DNA from: Candidatus Endonucleibacter sp. (ex Gigantidas childressi)
GTDB lineage: Bacteria; Pseudomonadota; Gammaproteobacteria; Pseudomonadales; Endozoicomonadaceae
Reading direction: 5' to 3'
DNA: 64,000 nucleotides
Assembly (NCBI GenBank): GCA_030674875.1
Contig: JASXSU010000001.1
Location: 248,001-312,000 of the forward strand
Shown: positions 37,711 to 47,690 of the stretch, in pieces
Layout: each line of letters starts with the position of its first letter
How positions within the stretch are numbered: the stretch's first letter is position 1
The notes under the pieces: model-generated
The model's input: only the letters and a program-made list of their open reading frames with translations
What the model was told of the DNA's origin: nothing
Database searches by the model: none
Translations under genes and position numbers: made by a program

Positions 37711-38646
37711 TTAAGCTACAACTTCTTCCTGACCTCCTGAAAAGTCCATCCTATTATAATACATAGCCACTTCATCACACTCATCCACTATAGAAAGAAA
37801 AATTCTTGCTGTTAATAATTCTGTAATATTAGCCTGAAGCCGCATTTTATCATTACCAGCCTGATCTACCCGAATTCCAATTTCTTTAACTCTCAAGGCT
37901 ACAACCTGTTTAATATCAGCATTTTTAAATTTGGATTCTAGGTCATCAAAGAGTTTTTTCGGAGTATTAATAAACTCTTTGGATGACTCAGCCACAACTG
38001 CTTGCTTCACTATATTTGGACTTATCCGTGATGATAAATCAGCCAACCCCTTCCAAAAACCTTTATCTACAGGAGTACCTTTTTCTTCAGATGACTCTAG
38101 CAATCTTTTTAATTCATTTATATCATTAGTAGAATTTCTTACTTCCTCTTCCGTCTGCTCTATGCTCAGTACTGCGACAACTTCTTCCAGTAATTTTTTA
38201 CCTGCCCCATTAAAGTCATCTGCCATGCCATCCAGAAGGTCATCTTTTTCTTCATCGGTCAGCTCTTCTTCATTACTTAATTTCTTTAAGAGACTTTTTA
38301 GAAGACTTGCTCTTTCTTCCGCAAACTCGCTGGCATCAGTTCCAGACGCACTCCCTGCGCCTCCCGCCTCATCTTTCCTTTCACCCTTATTAACTTCTCT
38401 CTCTTTTCCATTTCCAGATTTAATATTTAATTTCCGACTTTGCTTATTCCCAATATTCCTAGCAATTTCTTCAGCATCACCAACATCGGCACCAGGATTG
38501 CTAGATATAGCAGACGAGGCATTAGTTTGAGCTCTCACCACCTCACCATTCATTCTACCCATTTGAGCGCTCTTACCTACCGACGAAGGAGTTGAGCCCT
38601 GAGTGCTAGTTACCACTGCATGCTGAACTCGTGATGCACCGTCCAT
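37711..38646 (-). CDS. sctW: YopN/SctW-type T3SS gatekeeper (HrpJ domain)
   Basis: 311 residues from the ATG at 38646, which has AGGGAG 8 bases upstream; the open frame extends further but without a start signal. The N-terminal 90 residues are Ser/Gly/Asn-rich, like a secretion signal and chaperone-binding region. Then AEERASLLKSLLKKLSNEEE, LTDEEKDDLLDGMADDF and LLTARIFLSIVDECDEVAMY suggest the HrpJ-like helical bundles. SctW proteins control the switch from translocators to effectors. A separate tyeA-like gene follows, as in Yersinia and unlike the fused forms in Salmonella or Shigella. Confidence 0.72.
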   Translation of the reverse strand: MDGASRVQHAVVTSTQGSTPSSVGKSAQMGRMNGEVVRAQTNASSAISSNPGADVGDAEEIARNIGNKQSRKLNIKSGNGKEREVNKGERKDEAGGAGSASGTDASEFAEERASLLKSLLKKLSNEEELTDEEKDDLLDGMADDFNGAGKKLLEEVVAVLSIEQTEEEVRNSTNDINELKRLLESSEEKGTPVDKGFWKGLADLSSRISPNIVKQAVVAESSKEFINTPKKLFDDLESKFKNADIKQVVALRVKEIGIRVDQAGNDKMRLQANITELLTARIFLSIVDECDEVAMYYNRMDFSGGQEEVVA

Positions 38647-38762
38647 ATTAATTCTCCCTACAAAGAAACAATAATATTTAATCACAATAAAAAGCAGCCT
38701 GCATAACTGCCGACTGCTGCTATCAACTACATGAGTACTGCTATTCACTAATCCAGAACTAA

Positions 38763-40721
38763 TTAACCTCTGGATAAAGTTTTGAGCGTATCGAAAGTAA
38801 TTCGATTAATCTCTTCAATTTTACTCTGAGCGTTCTTAACTTGATCTTGCTGTAACTGCATCCACTCATTCCAAGACTGCGCAGCATTTTCATGGGTTTT
38901 TTGAATAGCTTCATCTTCTTTTTGTTCCGCTGTTTCACCCGCTGCCGCAAACCTAAATAAACCACCAGCAGCTTGCCCAACACCAGTAAAGATAGAGTTT
39001 GCAGCCATTGCCTGCCCTTGTCTACGCCCCATATCATTCTGTAGCTTCTGCTGTCTATTTGAGTCAAGACCTGCAGCCTTGCTTTGATCTGCCTGTTTAT
39101 CCTGATCAATTGTAACTTCTTTCTTGTTTTCCTGGTTCTGTTGAATGTCATCTTGCTTATCATCTAACTTTCCTTCAGACTTTTTCTTAGCAGATGCACT
39201 AGCATCTTGCTCAGCTTGCCGCTTAGCCTTCGTATTTGATTTCGCCTTATTATCAGTATTTTTGATTCTAGATGTCGTAACATCATCACCTTTACCAGAA
39301 GAACTCTTACCAGTTTTCTTCTTAGATTTAGCGCCACCAGCCTCAACACCTTCATCTGCTGCACCAGTTATGCCACTACTTTTAGAATCTGGCGTTGACT
39401 TTTTCACTTCAATGTCATCAATTTTAGAGCCTGCACTACTTTTACCGCCTTTCCCGCCCTTAGACAATTTCGTTCCTGAAGCCCCAGCTTTCATTGATAA
39501 AGCGCCGCCTGCGATAGACATACTTCCTTGAACCACATCTGCAACCAAAGTCAATACTGCGGCAGACTTTATATGATCAACTTGCTTTAACACTGACTGC
39601 TTAGCGGACTCATATTCAGCACTACGGGCTTCTCTGGCAAAACGCCTCTGCTGAACACTCATTTTATGAATCAATTCCAACACCAGAAATATATCAGCTA
39701 GCTGCTTTAAGTGCTCTTCTAAAAATGCTTTATTAGGCGAGTCAGCTATTTCTTTAGTATTCGCAGCAAGCAATAACATTTTTTGACTAACCTCAGGATA
39801 GCCTTCCAGCCTGTTCAGCAGAGAAAGCTGCTCTTTAAGTTTATCAGCACTGCCAGTAGCAATAAGAATCTTCGCTTCCTTCTCCCCAAATCCCATCCGC
39901 CCAAGCAACTGTATCGTTTTCTCACTACCAATCAATGATCCTTTTGTCGTCACACCTTTATCAACAAGACTTAGCAATTCTTTAATTTTATTTTCATCAA
40001 AGCCTATATCAATTAACTTTTTTGCTTCAGGGTTATTACTGAATAACTTCTTTAATTGACCTTTACTTAAATCATTATTACTTAAGCTATCATCACTCAA
40101 CGAAAGCAACATATCAGCCTGATTGTCATCATACCCCATGCCTATCAGATCTGCTTTTCTCTGACTATACGCATCACCATGCTTTTCCTTAGCACTGGCT
40201 TGAAAAGTCCCAGTATCACTTCGTGAGCCTAGCAAGTCACCTATTTGCTCATCATTAAACCCCTGACCTCCGAGCAAAGCCTGCTTATCCCCTGTTGTCA
40301 ACTGATCTTGATCTTTAAACAAGGATTCGATATAATTAGCAGCACCTCCTAATAGTTTTGTATTCCTTTGTAATACCTCTTGATCTTGTGGTGTTTGAAT
40401 TCCCAATTGAACACGAACCATTGTCACTGCCGTTTCCTGAGACGCCGATTCCACGGATTTCCCCAATCCAAGCAAATCTGCACTTGCTGCCTGATGGGCT
40501 GCAGCTTGTGCCTGCATACTCATCTCTTTGGGAGCGCTTAATGAAGGCCTATGTGCTAGCGGAGAATAAGCTACAGCGTTCTGACCTGCTATCATTTGCA
40601 ATTTAGCATCACCACCAATCAATCCTGCGCTGACAATTTCTTTAATCTCATCATCATTACCTATAACAGGCAATCTATAATTAACAGGCTGATTTCCTGC
40701 TCCCTGTATTCCATCTGACAT
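38763..40721 (-). CDS. T3SS minor translocator SctB-like (YopD position), very large
   Basis: 652 residues from the ATG at 40721 (GGGAGA 7 bases upstream); YopD is about 306 and IpaC/SipC about 363-409. Hydrophobic patches are LTLVADVVQGSMSIAGGALS (about 395-415) and AMAANSIFTGVGQAAGGLFR (about 590-610). Between them lies a Lys/Ser/Gly/Asp-rich disordered stretch (residues about 420-570). The C-terminus QSWNEWMQLQQDQVKNAQSK is amphipathic coiled-coil, as in YopD. The N-terminal part has helical repeats ending in LGMGYD-like and GFDE motifs. Gene order (tip, chaperone, YopB, this) is the reason for the call; alternative is a secreted effector. Confidence 0.62.
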   Translation of the reverse strand: MSDGIQGAGNQPVNYRLPVIGNDDEIKEIVSAGLIGGDAKLQMIAGQNAVAYSPLAHRPSLSAPKEMSMQAQAAAHQAASADLLGLGKSVESASQETAVTMVRVQLGIQTPQDQEVLQRNTKLLGGAANYIESLFKDQDQLTTGDKQALLGGQGFNDEQIGDLLGSRSDTGTFQASAKEKHGDAYSQRKADLIGMGYDDNQADMLLSLSDDSLSNNDLSKGQLKKLFSNNPEAKKLIDIGFDENKIKELLSLVDKGVTTKGSLIGSEKTIQLLGRMGFGEKEAKILIATGSADKLKEQLSLLNRLEGYPEVSQKMLLLAANTKEIADSPNKAFLEEHLKQLADIFLVLELIHKMSVQQRRFAREARSAEYESAKQSVLKQVDHIKSAAVLTLVADVVQGSMSIAGGALSMKAGASGTKLSKGGKGGKSSAGSKIDDIEVKKSTPDSKSSGITGAADEGVEAGGAKSKKKTGKSSSGKGDDVTTSRIKNTDNKAKSNTKAKRQAEQDASASAKKKSEGKLDDKQDDIQQNQENKKEVTIDQDKQADQSKAAGLDSNRQQKLQNDMGRRQGQAMAANSIFTGVGQAAGGLFRFAAAGETAEQKEDEAIQKTHENAAQSWNEWMQLQQDQVKNAQSKIEEINRITFDTLKTLSRG

Positions 40722-40767
40722 AAATCGTTCTCCCATATAACTTCTTAACTTCAGGATTAAACTACCG

Positions 40768-42303
40768 TTAGCCTGCTTTTATATTTGCACTCAATTGTTT
40801 TTTCGTATCATCGTTACTACTCATAATAGCAGCTATTCTTGAATGTCCAGTCTGCAGCTCTTCTAATGCCGACTGCAAAGACTCCGTAGCATCATCTATC
40901 GCTTGCTGTAGACGCAACATAAAGGCCTGAATATCTTTTGACTCAGCTGTGAGTGTCGTACTTTCATAAGAATAAACACCCGTAGCAACCTGCGCAGCCC
41001 CTGATGCTATCTCCGCTGCACCTCCTGCAATCTGACCAATCTTAGATGCTACCTCCGCGACCTTAGCTCCCAGTTTTGATGTGATACCTGCTGCACCTGC
41101 TGAAGACGCTCCACCAGATGCCACAGCCAAAACAATCATTACCACCAGCACTATAGCCATAGCAAGATAACCAGCCGCCTCTTTACTAAGACCAAGACCC
41201 TCTAGCGCCGACGTCAACGGCTTAGTTATTAGTGCTCCATCCATTTCTTGATCAACCATCATAGTCGCAGAAACAACCAGAGCTGCAATCATAAATCCTG
41301 CGGCAACCGCTCCTACCCCAGAAGCAATCATTACCACTGTAACAACAGCCATAACAGCCAACGCTATATAACTAAATATCTTTGAAATAAAGCTAGCATT
41401 TGCAGCCTCATCAGCTTTTTTAACGGATTCTTTGAGTTTTGCTATTGACTTTTTACTCATCATCTCCTTCTCGGCCATCCCAATCTTTATAGTCTCCTGA
41501 TCAAATACAAGTCGATTATCCTGCATTTTACCCTGAAGAGTACTTAACATAGTTGTCAACATATCAGTATCCCAAAGTTGATCACCTTTGAGAATTAGAC
41601 TGGAAATTTTCTGATAATCACTTTTTATTTCGTCGACTAGCCCCTTTGGACCATTAGTAAGAGCATTAACTCTAACTGTAGCATCAGCAAAACCATCCTT
41701 TCCGAATGTAAGATTAAATACTTTTTCAGCTTGTTTTAAACCTGCTTTCTGATCATCAGTCAATTTTACAGAAAGACTACCATCAACATTTTTCGTATCA
41801 CCAACATTTTTAACTTGTCCATCAACTGATTGCCAAATACTTTCCCATGCTTCGTCAGCGGACTCCGCCTCACTAGATAAAGGTGTCGTAATCAGTTCTA
41901 CTAATTCACTCTTAGTTGACTGGTCAAGCTCCTTCCCTGTCATAGTTTCTAATTTTTGAATCCCCAGTATAACTTTAACGTTATCTTCCAAAGCTTTGAC
42001 TTCAGGACTTAACTTTTCACTAACGTTTTGAAGATCTTCCTGCTTAATACTTGTAGCCCCGCTCTTTTCGGACAGTTTTTTAAACGTTTCCAGATTTGCG
42101 CCCTTTGCTGCGCTTGCCACCGGCTGATCTAAACGGTGCTGAAACTGTAACTTATTTTCCTGCCCTATATCACGACGAGACTGCGATGAGGCTTCATCGT
42201 AACCTCTCTTGACACTATCCTTTACAACATTATCTGCCGGCAAATGCCCTATATTATCTTGGTTTACAACACTATTAACACCTGACTGTCCTATAGATGA
42301 CAT
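40768..42303 (-). CDS. sctE: T3SS major translocator SctE (YopB/IpaB family)
   Basis: 511 residues. Two hydrophobic hairpin segments mark the pore-forming domain: ALAVMAVVTVVMIASGVGAV, continuing AAGFMIAALVVSATMM, and YLAMAIVLVVMIVLAVASGG. They are separated by MDGALITKPLTSALEGLGLS, the polar inter-helix loop typical of YopB and IpaB. The N-terminal 280 residues are helical coiled-coil, and the C-terminus has KIGQIAGGAAEIASGAAQVA and an amphipathic helix. SctE inserts into the host membrane with SctB. It follows its likely chaperone gene by 31 bases. Confidence 0.88.
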   Translation of the reverse strand: MSSIGQSGVNSVVNQDNIGHLPADNVVKDSVKRGYDEASSQSRRDIGQENKLQFQHRLDQPVASAAKGANLETFKKLSEKSGATSIKQEDLQNVSEKLSPEVKALEDNVKVILGIQKLETMTGKELDQSTKSELVELITTPLSSEAESADEAWESIWQSVDGQVKNVGDTKNVDGSLSVKLTDDQKAGLKQAEKVFNLTFGKDGFADATVRVNALTNGPKGLVDEIKSDYQKISSLILKGDQLWDTDMLTTMLSTLQGKMQDNRLVFDQETIKIGMAEKEMMSKKSIAKLKESVKKADEAANASFISKIFSYIALAVMAVVTVVMIASGVGAVAAGFMIAALVVSATMMVDQEMDGALITKPLTSALEGLGLSKEAAGYLAMAIVLVVMIVLAVASGGASSAGAAGITSKLGAKVAEVASKIGQIAGGAAEIASGAAQVATGVYSYESTTLTAESKDIQAFMLRLQQAIDDATESLQSALEELQTGHSRIAAIMSSNDDTKKQLSANIKAG

Positions 42304-42334
42304 ACTGTACTCCTAAATCAGTTAATTCAAAAAA

Positions 42335-42811
42335 TCATTCAAAATTTGCAAGCATGCCTTCTGCACGCTGCTTTTCCTGTAAATATTCAGGATTATTCCC
42401 AGCCCATTCAATAGCCGTACTATAAGAATGCTTCGCCTTTTCATCATCTCCCAAGGCAAGGTGACAATCACCAATGTAAACTAGAGGTCTAGGATCGTCA
42501 GAATCAAGAACATTAGCTAATGAAAATATTTCTAGCGCACCCTTAAAGTTTTTTAAAACTTGCAGGCATGCACCTAACCCCATAAAATATTTTTTATTAA
42601 AATGATCATAAAAGCATAGAAACTGAAATATTTTCAATGACTCATCATACTTACTACTTTGATAAAGACTATGAGCTATTGAGTAAATTGCCTCCATTGA
42701 TTCTTCACTAATATTTTTCAAACTTTTGAACGTACCTCCTTTACCGAAGAACTCAAATGCTTGACCTTCCATACCGTCATCACCATCTGCCATTAACTTT
42801 TCAATATCCAC
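42335..42811 (-). CDS. T3SS translocator chaperone, SycD/LcrH (TPR) family
   Basis: 158 residues with tandem tetratricopeptide repeats: IYSIAHSLYQSSKYDESLKI, FMGLGACLQVLKNFKGALEI and PLVYIGDCHLALGDDEKAKH. This is the length and repeat layout of class II chaperones (LcrH, IpgC, SicA), which bind the N-terminal part of YopB/YopD-type translocators. Located between tip and translocator genes, as lcrH is. Confidence 0.9.
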   Translation of the reverse strand: MDIEKLMADGDDGMEGQAFEFFGKGGTFKSLKNISEESMEAIYSIAHSLYQSSKYDESLKIFQFLCFYDHFNKKYFMGLGACLQVLKNFKGALEIFSLANVLDSDDPRPLVYIGDCHLALGDDEKAKHSYSTAIEWAGNNPEYLQEKQRAEGMLANFE

Positions 42812-42854
42812 TTTTACTTCTCCTTATATTAAAGTAGAACAACATGAACTATAT

Positions 42855-43763
42855 TTACCTAAGATTCTGTATTACTGCATTCAGTGATTGATAATACTTG
42901 TTAATAAAATTAGAAAGCATTTCAAATGACTGATTATATTTATTTATCGTTTGTTGCAACTTCGTAGTCTCAAGCTGCGACTGACTGGTTAACGCCTCTA
43001 TTTTGGCTTTCAATCCTTCTATATCAACATCCCAGTCTGCTGAGTTATGTGACAAACCGTCAAGAGTTCCTGTTCTGTTTGTACGCTGGTATTCAGCTCC
43101 CAAGCTCTCCCAGTAGGATCTAAATTCATTACTAAATAAAGAATTCCCACTGGTACCTGCATTAGCTTTTTGCTCCTTGGCCCTAGTTAACCAAACGTTT
43201 GCTGTTTCAAGCTCTTTATTTTTTTGCTGAATCGAGGCAATTTGTTCCCGCAACTGAATTTCTATTATTTCAGCTCGCTCACTTAAAATAGCCGTGACTA
43301 AAGCATCAAGACTGAGATTTGCAGGGTCCAACTGCGGATCAAGGCCGTCCAAGGGCAAAGTAGCTGCAGCTTTGGGCTGTACAAAAGCACTAATAGCCAT
43401 AGCTCCGGGCCCTATATACTCATCCTTCTGCCAATTGCTGGGATTACTCACTTCTGACATCATTGCAACCGGTGCCCTAGTTGCCACCAGTTTTTTAGCA
43501 AGAGCACTAAGCGGCCCAGATTTTTGCAACGCATTCAGGGTTTCTTTATTGGCCGAATTAAACTCAGCTGATGATAAAAAATTATCAGCATTATTGCTAT
43601 CTTTCATTGCTAACCATGCATCCAACTGACTATCATTGAGACCCAGCTCTTTTCGAAGATTAGCACGTAAATCAGGCTCAACAATAATGGGAGAACTATT
43701 TATGTCGTCACCTTTTGTAAGTGACACCAAAATAGGGTTAATATTTGTATCTGAATTTTCCAT
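42855..43763 (-). CDS. sctA: T3SS needle-tip protein, LcrV/PcrV-like
   Basis: 302 residues from the ATG at 43763 (AGGG 10 bases upstream), the size of LcrV/PcrV. The C-terminal helix ETTKLQQTINKYNQSFEMLS and NFINKYYQSLNAVIQNL matches the LcrV pattern of RYNSAIEALNRFIQKYDSV. The central EIQLREQIASIQQKNKELET is the second long coiled-coil helix of the dumbbell fold. LcrV-like proteins cap the needle and scaffold the translocon. It is the first gene of the visible operon; no lcrG-like gene was seen upstream. Confidence 0.8.
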   Translation of the reverse strand: MENSDTNINPILVSLTKGDDINSSPIIVEPDLRANLRKELGLNDSQLDAWLAMKDSNNADNFLSSAEFNSANKETLNALQKSGPLSALAKKLVATRAPVAMMSEVSNPSNWQKDEYIGPGAMAISAFVQPKAAATLPLDGLDPQLDPANLSLDALVTAILSERAEIIEIQLREQIASIQQKNKELETANVWLTRAKEQKANAGTSGNSLFSNEFRSYWESLGAEYQRTNRTGTLDGLSHNSADWDVDIEGLKAKIEALTSQSQLETTKLQQTINKYNQSFEMLSNFINKYYQSLNAVIQNLR

Positions 43764-43796
43764 AAACAGGATCCCTGCCAATTCTAGACCTGCCAT

Positions 43797-44328
43797 TTTG
43801 TAGCAGGATAAAAATACATTCCTTCTCCTTTATTACCTAATTACCTTTTCTTTTAATTGATTTTAATAAGTAGATATAAAGAATCACGAAACCTATACAT
43901 TTAACTGTAGATCAAAAAAACCAAACATCGTTAAATAAATCTTACTTTATTTCAAATAATAAGATCTATTCCCATGAAAAGTAGCCAGCTAGTATAAGAT
44001 CAAATATTTTTTACCGGAAATATTATAAATGTATACTACTCTAGTCATCATTGAACATGATTTATTTTAAAACCATATTCTCCACTCTTGGATTATGCTA
44101 AAATCTGAATACGTGACTAAAAATCAGAAATAACGATCTAGACCAAAAACAGCGTTTTGCCTACAAGATAAAATACGCTTTGCTCGGTATTTCACCTATT
44201 GGGTAAGTTTTAGTAAAAGTTGAACAGCTTGACATTGAATTTCATACTCCGACAATAGGTCCTATTTCATCAGCTATGTCATAAATCAGACAACAACTCT
44301 AAATAAAATCCTGCACTCTGCTAACAAA
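43797..44328. other. Upstream region of the T3SS operon, gene-free
   Basis: AT-rich. It should carry the promoter for the minus-strand T3SS operon in its left part, but I could not fix a -35/-10 pair or activator site. The last 190 bases may be worn IS1380 sequence. Confidence 0.4.
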
Positions 44329-44945
44329 AGTCATGGTATTCCTAATATTGAATTTATTCGAGTATACAGTGATCTGCTGGCAACAGATAAAAGATATTTT
44401 GATGCCATAGAAAATATTCGCAACGATGACCGGTTCAAACACTTCATGGAAATTAGGAAAGTGACATTTTCCAGTCGTTTACGGCAGAGGCTTGATAAAC
44501 ATTATCGCACTCATGTCCCTTATTAATTGCACGATGCGTAGGTTATCGTTAATCTTAATTCTCCAGTCAAAGCCCTCCCGAGTAGACTGGATAAACGCCG
44601 TAACATTGCCCTTGATATTTATGCTTCCCCATGGACAACAGTGACACCAAAAAGAAATATGTCGTCTACATATAAATATCATGATGGCTATATACCACTA
44701 TCACCGCCTACTTAGGGCAGTAATGTTTGCGTCTTGACTGCGATCTAATTACTAGCTCTCGGCACTCACAGAAATAATTCATGTCCTTTTTGAAGCAGGC
44801 GTTTACAGAGTAAGGCGCATCGCCAAAACTCTAGCCCTGATAAGGCTTGGCAGCGTCCATAATGCCGAGAATACCAGCAAGGAAGTGGCACGTAACAGCG
44901 ATATGGTTCACATCATCAAACTCAACCCCAGCAGAACTTATACGA
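44329..44945 (+). pseudogene. IS1380-family transposase, fossil
   Basis: Fragments in different frames: SHGIPNIEFIRVYSDLLATD, then AIENIRNDDRFKHFMEIRKV and SSRLRQRLDKH (N-terminal third, ending at TAA 44524-44526). Later PMDNSDTKKKYVVY and ITAYLGQ match the catalytic-core pattern MDNSKTKKEGV...YLGQEGY of IS1380-like transposases. Many stops and frameshifts; no ends recognised. The only trace of this family in the window. Confidence 0.6.
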
Positions 44946-45083
44946 TATATTAGTTTTTCACTTGCTCATATACTCAACAGGAAATAGCATGAAATTGTGC
45001 CTATATGAAATAATAGTTGATGTCTTTTATTAATGTTTGCTATCGTGATTAAAATTCATAGTAAGTAAAAGCTAATACAGAAT

Positions 45084-47666
45084 TTGCTGAAAAAAGTATC
45101 TACCAATACAGATGGTATGGCTATGCTAAAAACGTTATCAACTCGCATCGCATTGGAACGCCCCAAAACAGTTTATGCGGCTATATTGTTTCTAGTGCTA
45201 GCATGCACTGCCATGATTCCCTTTTTGAATATCGATACCGATCCTGAGAACATGCTCTCAGAAAACGACCCTGCCAGGATATTTCACAACGAAGTAAAAC
45301 AACAGTTTGTTATGCCAGATATGATCGTAGTAGGTGCCGTGAATGAAAAAAGCATCTATAACTTACAATCGTTAAAAGCATTAAACATTCTGTCAGAGCA
45401 GATTTTGAATTTGGACGGCGTCATTAAGCAAGATCAAATGGCTCTTAATACCGTTGATAATATAACTCAGCAAGGGTTAGGCACTCTGCGCTTTGAGTGG
45501 TTAATGAAAGAAGCACCCACCACCCAAGCTCAGGTGGATGCTGTGCGTAATGCGGTAAAACGTTTACCCATGTTGAACAATACTCTGGTGTCCGGAGACG
45601 GAAAGGCAGCAGCCATTTATGTGCCTATTACCGCCAAGGATATCAGTTACCGCACAGCAGAATCCATTAGAGCTCTGACCCGTACCCTAGACAGTCATGA
45701 TCAATATTTCATCACCGGTCTCCCGGTCGCAGAAGATCAGTTTGGCGTTGAGATGTTTGTGCAAATGGGTATTGCTGCACCTTTGGCAGGATTGGCTATT
45801 TTCCTTTTAATGTGGTTTTTTTTCCGCAGCATCCCATTAGTAATCGCACCCATGATTGTCGCTATGTCCACCGTGTTAATTGTTATGGGCCTGTTAATTG
45901 GCATGGGATTTACGGTTCACATCATGTCATCGATGATTGCTATCTTCCTGATGCCCATCGCCGTGGTAGATTCAACCCATATTCTTTCCGAATTTGCAGA
46001 TCGTTTTCGTCCTGGTGAAGACCCCAAAAAAATTATCTCGTCCGTTATGAAGCACCTGTTTACACCTATGCTGTACACCTCCATTACTTCTTCGGTTGGT
46101 TTTCTATCATTAATGTTGACCCCTATCCCCCCTGTGAAAGTCTTTGGTGCTTTTATTGGCCTTGGTATTACCCTCGCTTTTCTGCTCACTATATTATTTA
46201 TACCAGCGTATATTTCCCGCATGAAACCGGAAGCACTGGCATCTATGCAGGCAGCCATGCATCGATTGGACGACGGTGGATTGTTAGGCCGATGGTTGCC
46301 AAAACTTGGCCGTCTAACAATAGGGTCGCCATATGTGATACTACTGGCTTTCTCTGGGCTGTTTGCTGTCAGTGTGATTGGCGTTACCAAGATACAAATA
46401 AATGACAATCCGGTAAACTGGTTCAAGGCCAATCATGAAATTCGTGTGGCCGACAAGGTTATGAACGAGCACTTTGCCGGCACTTACGATGCTTGGCTGG
46501 TACTTAAAAATAACGCTAACCATAATGTAATGAATAGCTTTCTAAAAGCTTACCACTCGATCATAGCAGAGGTAGATAGCGATAATATTGACCCCATGCA
46601 TTTTGAAGAGTTGCTGCCAAAACTGGAAAACCATAATCTATCATCCTACCTAAGTCAGCTAGCTAATCGTTTGGATGATCGTATATTTGACTCCGATAAT
46701 AAAGATAGTTTGTGGCTTGAAAAATTATTAACGCTAACGGAAAAAACGCAGGAATCTTTACGCGTTTTCCAAAATCCAGCTGTTTTGAAATGGATGGCAT
46801 CTTTACAACAATCATTAGTAGACAGCGGCCTCGTTGGCAAGGTTAATGGTCTTCCTGATATTGTAAAAACGGTAAATCGTGAACTGCACAGTGGTGCAAG
46901 CACAGATTTTCGGTTACCAGCCACGGCCAATGGTATTGCTCAAACATTATTGCAGTACCAGTCGTCCCACCGTCCCCAGGACCTCTGGCATTTTGTCACC
47001 CCAGACTACCGCCGAAGTCTAATGTGGCTGCAACTTACCAGTGGCGACAATCATCACATGTCACAGGTGGTTGATTTTGTTGATAATTACATATCTGACA
47101 ACCCATTACCAGAAGGCTTAACCCTTGGATGGGCAGGTAAGGCGTACTTAAACATTGTCTGGCAAAACGCCATGGTAAACGGCATGATTGATAGCCTTTT
47201 GTCTTCGTTTGCAGCGGTATTTCTCATAATGATATTACTGTTTCGATCAGTTAAGTATGGTGTGCTGGCCATGCTACCACTGACTTTCACAATCACTTTT
47301 ATCTATGGCCTAATTGGTTTTATAGGTAAAGATTACGATATGCCCATCGCAGTATTGTCGGCATTAACTCTGGGATTATCCGTAGATTTCGCCATTCACT
47401 TTTTAGAGCGAGTTCGAGAAATTCACAGGCAGACAAATTCAGTGTCCGAAACCATGATGGATATGTTCCAAGAACCGGGACGTGCTATTGCCCGCAACGC
47501 TATCGTCATAGCCGTAGGATTCACTCCTCTATTGTTCGCCCCTCTTGTACCTTATATCACTGTCGGTATTTTTCTGGCCAGTATCATGGCAGCATCAGCA
47601 ATAGTAACTTTAATGTTATTACCTGCGGTATTAACCACCGGCAAGTCATTCATGTTCAAGCCATAA
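45084..47666 (+). CDS. RND/MMPL-superfamily exporter
   Basis: 860 residues, about twelve membrane spans in two halves: a first helix (TVYAAILFLVLACTAMIPFL), a large periplasmic loop, five helices (MGIAAPLAGLAIFLLMWFFF to LLTILFIPAYISRM), then the same plan again (VILLAFSGLFAVSVIGVTKI, GMIDSLLSSFAAVFLIMILL). It is shorter than AcrB-type pumps and resembles the MMPL/hopanoid-type branch. The start is unsure: TTG 45084 opens the frame, ATG 45117 or 45123 are equally weak. The next two genes on the same strand suggest a lipid or lipoprotein export pathway across the envelope. Confidence 0.85.
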   Translation: MLKKVSTNTDGMAMLKTLSTRIALERPKTVYAAILFLVLACTAMIPFLNIDTDPENMLSENDPARIFHNEVKQQFVMPDMIVVGAVNEKSIYNLQSLKALNILSEQILNLDGVIKQDQMALNTVDNITQQGLGTLRFEWLMKEAPTTQAQVDAVRNAVKRLPMLNNTLVSGDGKAAAIYVPITAKDISYRTAESIRALTRTLDSHDQYFITGLPVAEDQFGVEMFVQMGIAAPLAGLAIFLLMWFFFRSIPLVIAPMIVAMSTVLIVMGLLIGMGFTVHIMSSMIAIFLMPIAVVDSTHILSEFADRFRPGEDPKKIISSVMKHLFTPMLYTSITSSVGFLSLMLTPIPPVKVFGAFIGLGITLAFLLTILFIPAYISRMKPEALASMQAAMHRLDDGGLLGRWLPKLGRLTIGSPYVILLAFSGLFAVSVIGVTKIQINDNPVNWFKANHEIRVADKVMNEHFAGTYDAWLVLKNNANHNVMNSFLKAYHSIIAEVDSDNIDPMHFEELLPKLENHNLSSYLSQLANRLDDRIFDSDNKDSLWLEKLLTLTEKTQESLRVFQNPAVLKWMASLQQSLVDSGLVGKVNGLPDIVKTVNRELHSGASTDFRLPATANGIAQTLLQYQSSHRPQDLWHFVTPDYRRSLMWLQLTSGDNHHMSQVVDFVDNYISDNPLPEGLTLGWAGKAYLNIVWQNAMVNGMIDSLLSSFAAVFLIMILLFRSVKYGVLAMLPLTFTITFIYGLIGFIGKDYDMPIAVLSALTLGLSVDFAIHFLERVREIHRQTNSVSETMMDMFQEPGRAIARNAIVIAVGFTPLLFAPLVPYITVGIFLASIMAASAIVTLMLLPAVLTTGKSFMFKP

Positions 47667-47690
47667 TGGCTTTATTACGAGTTCTACATT

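Noticed and set aside
37931-39531. Long Ser/Pro/Leu-rich plus-strand frames opposite the T3SS genes
   Set aside because: Antisense shadows of the acidic, Lys- and Ser-rich minus-strand proteins.
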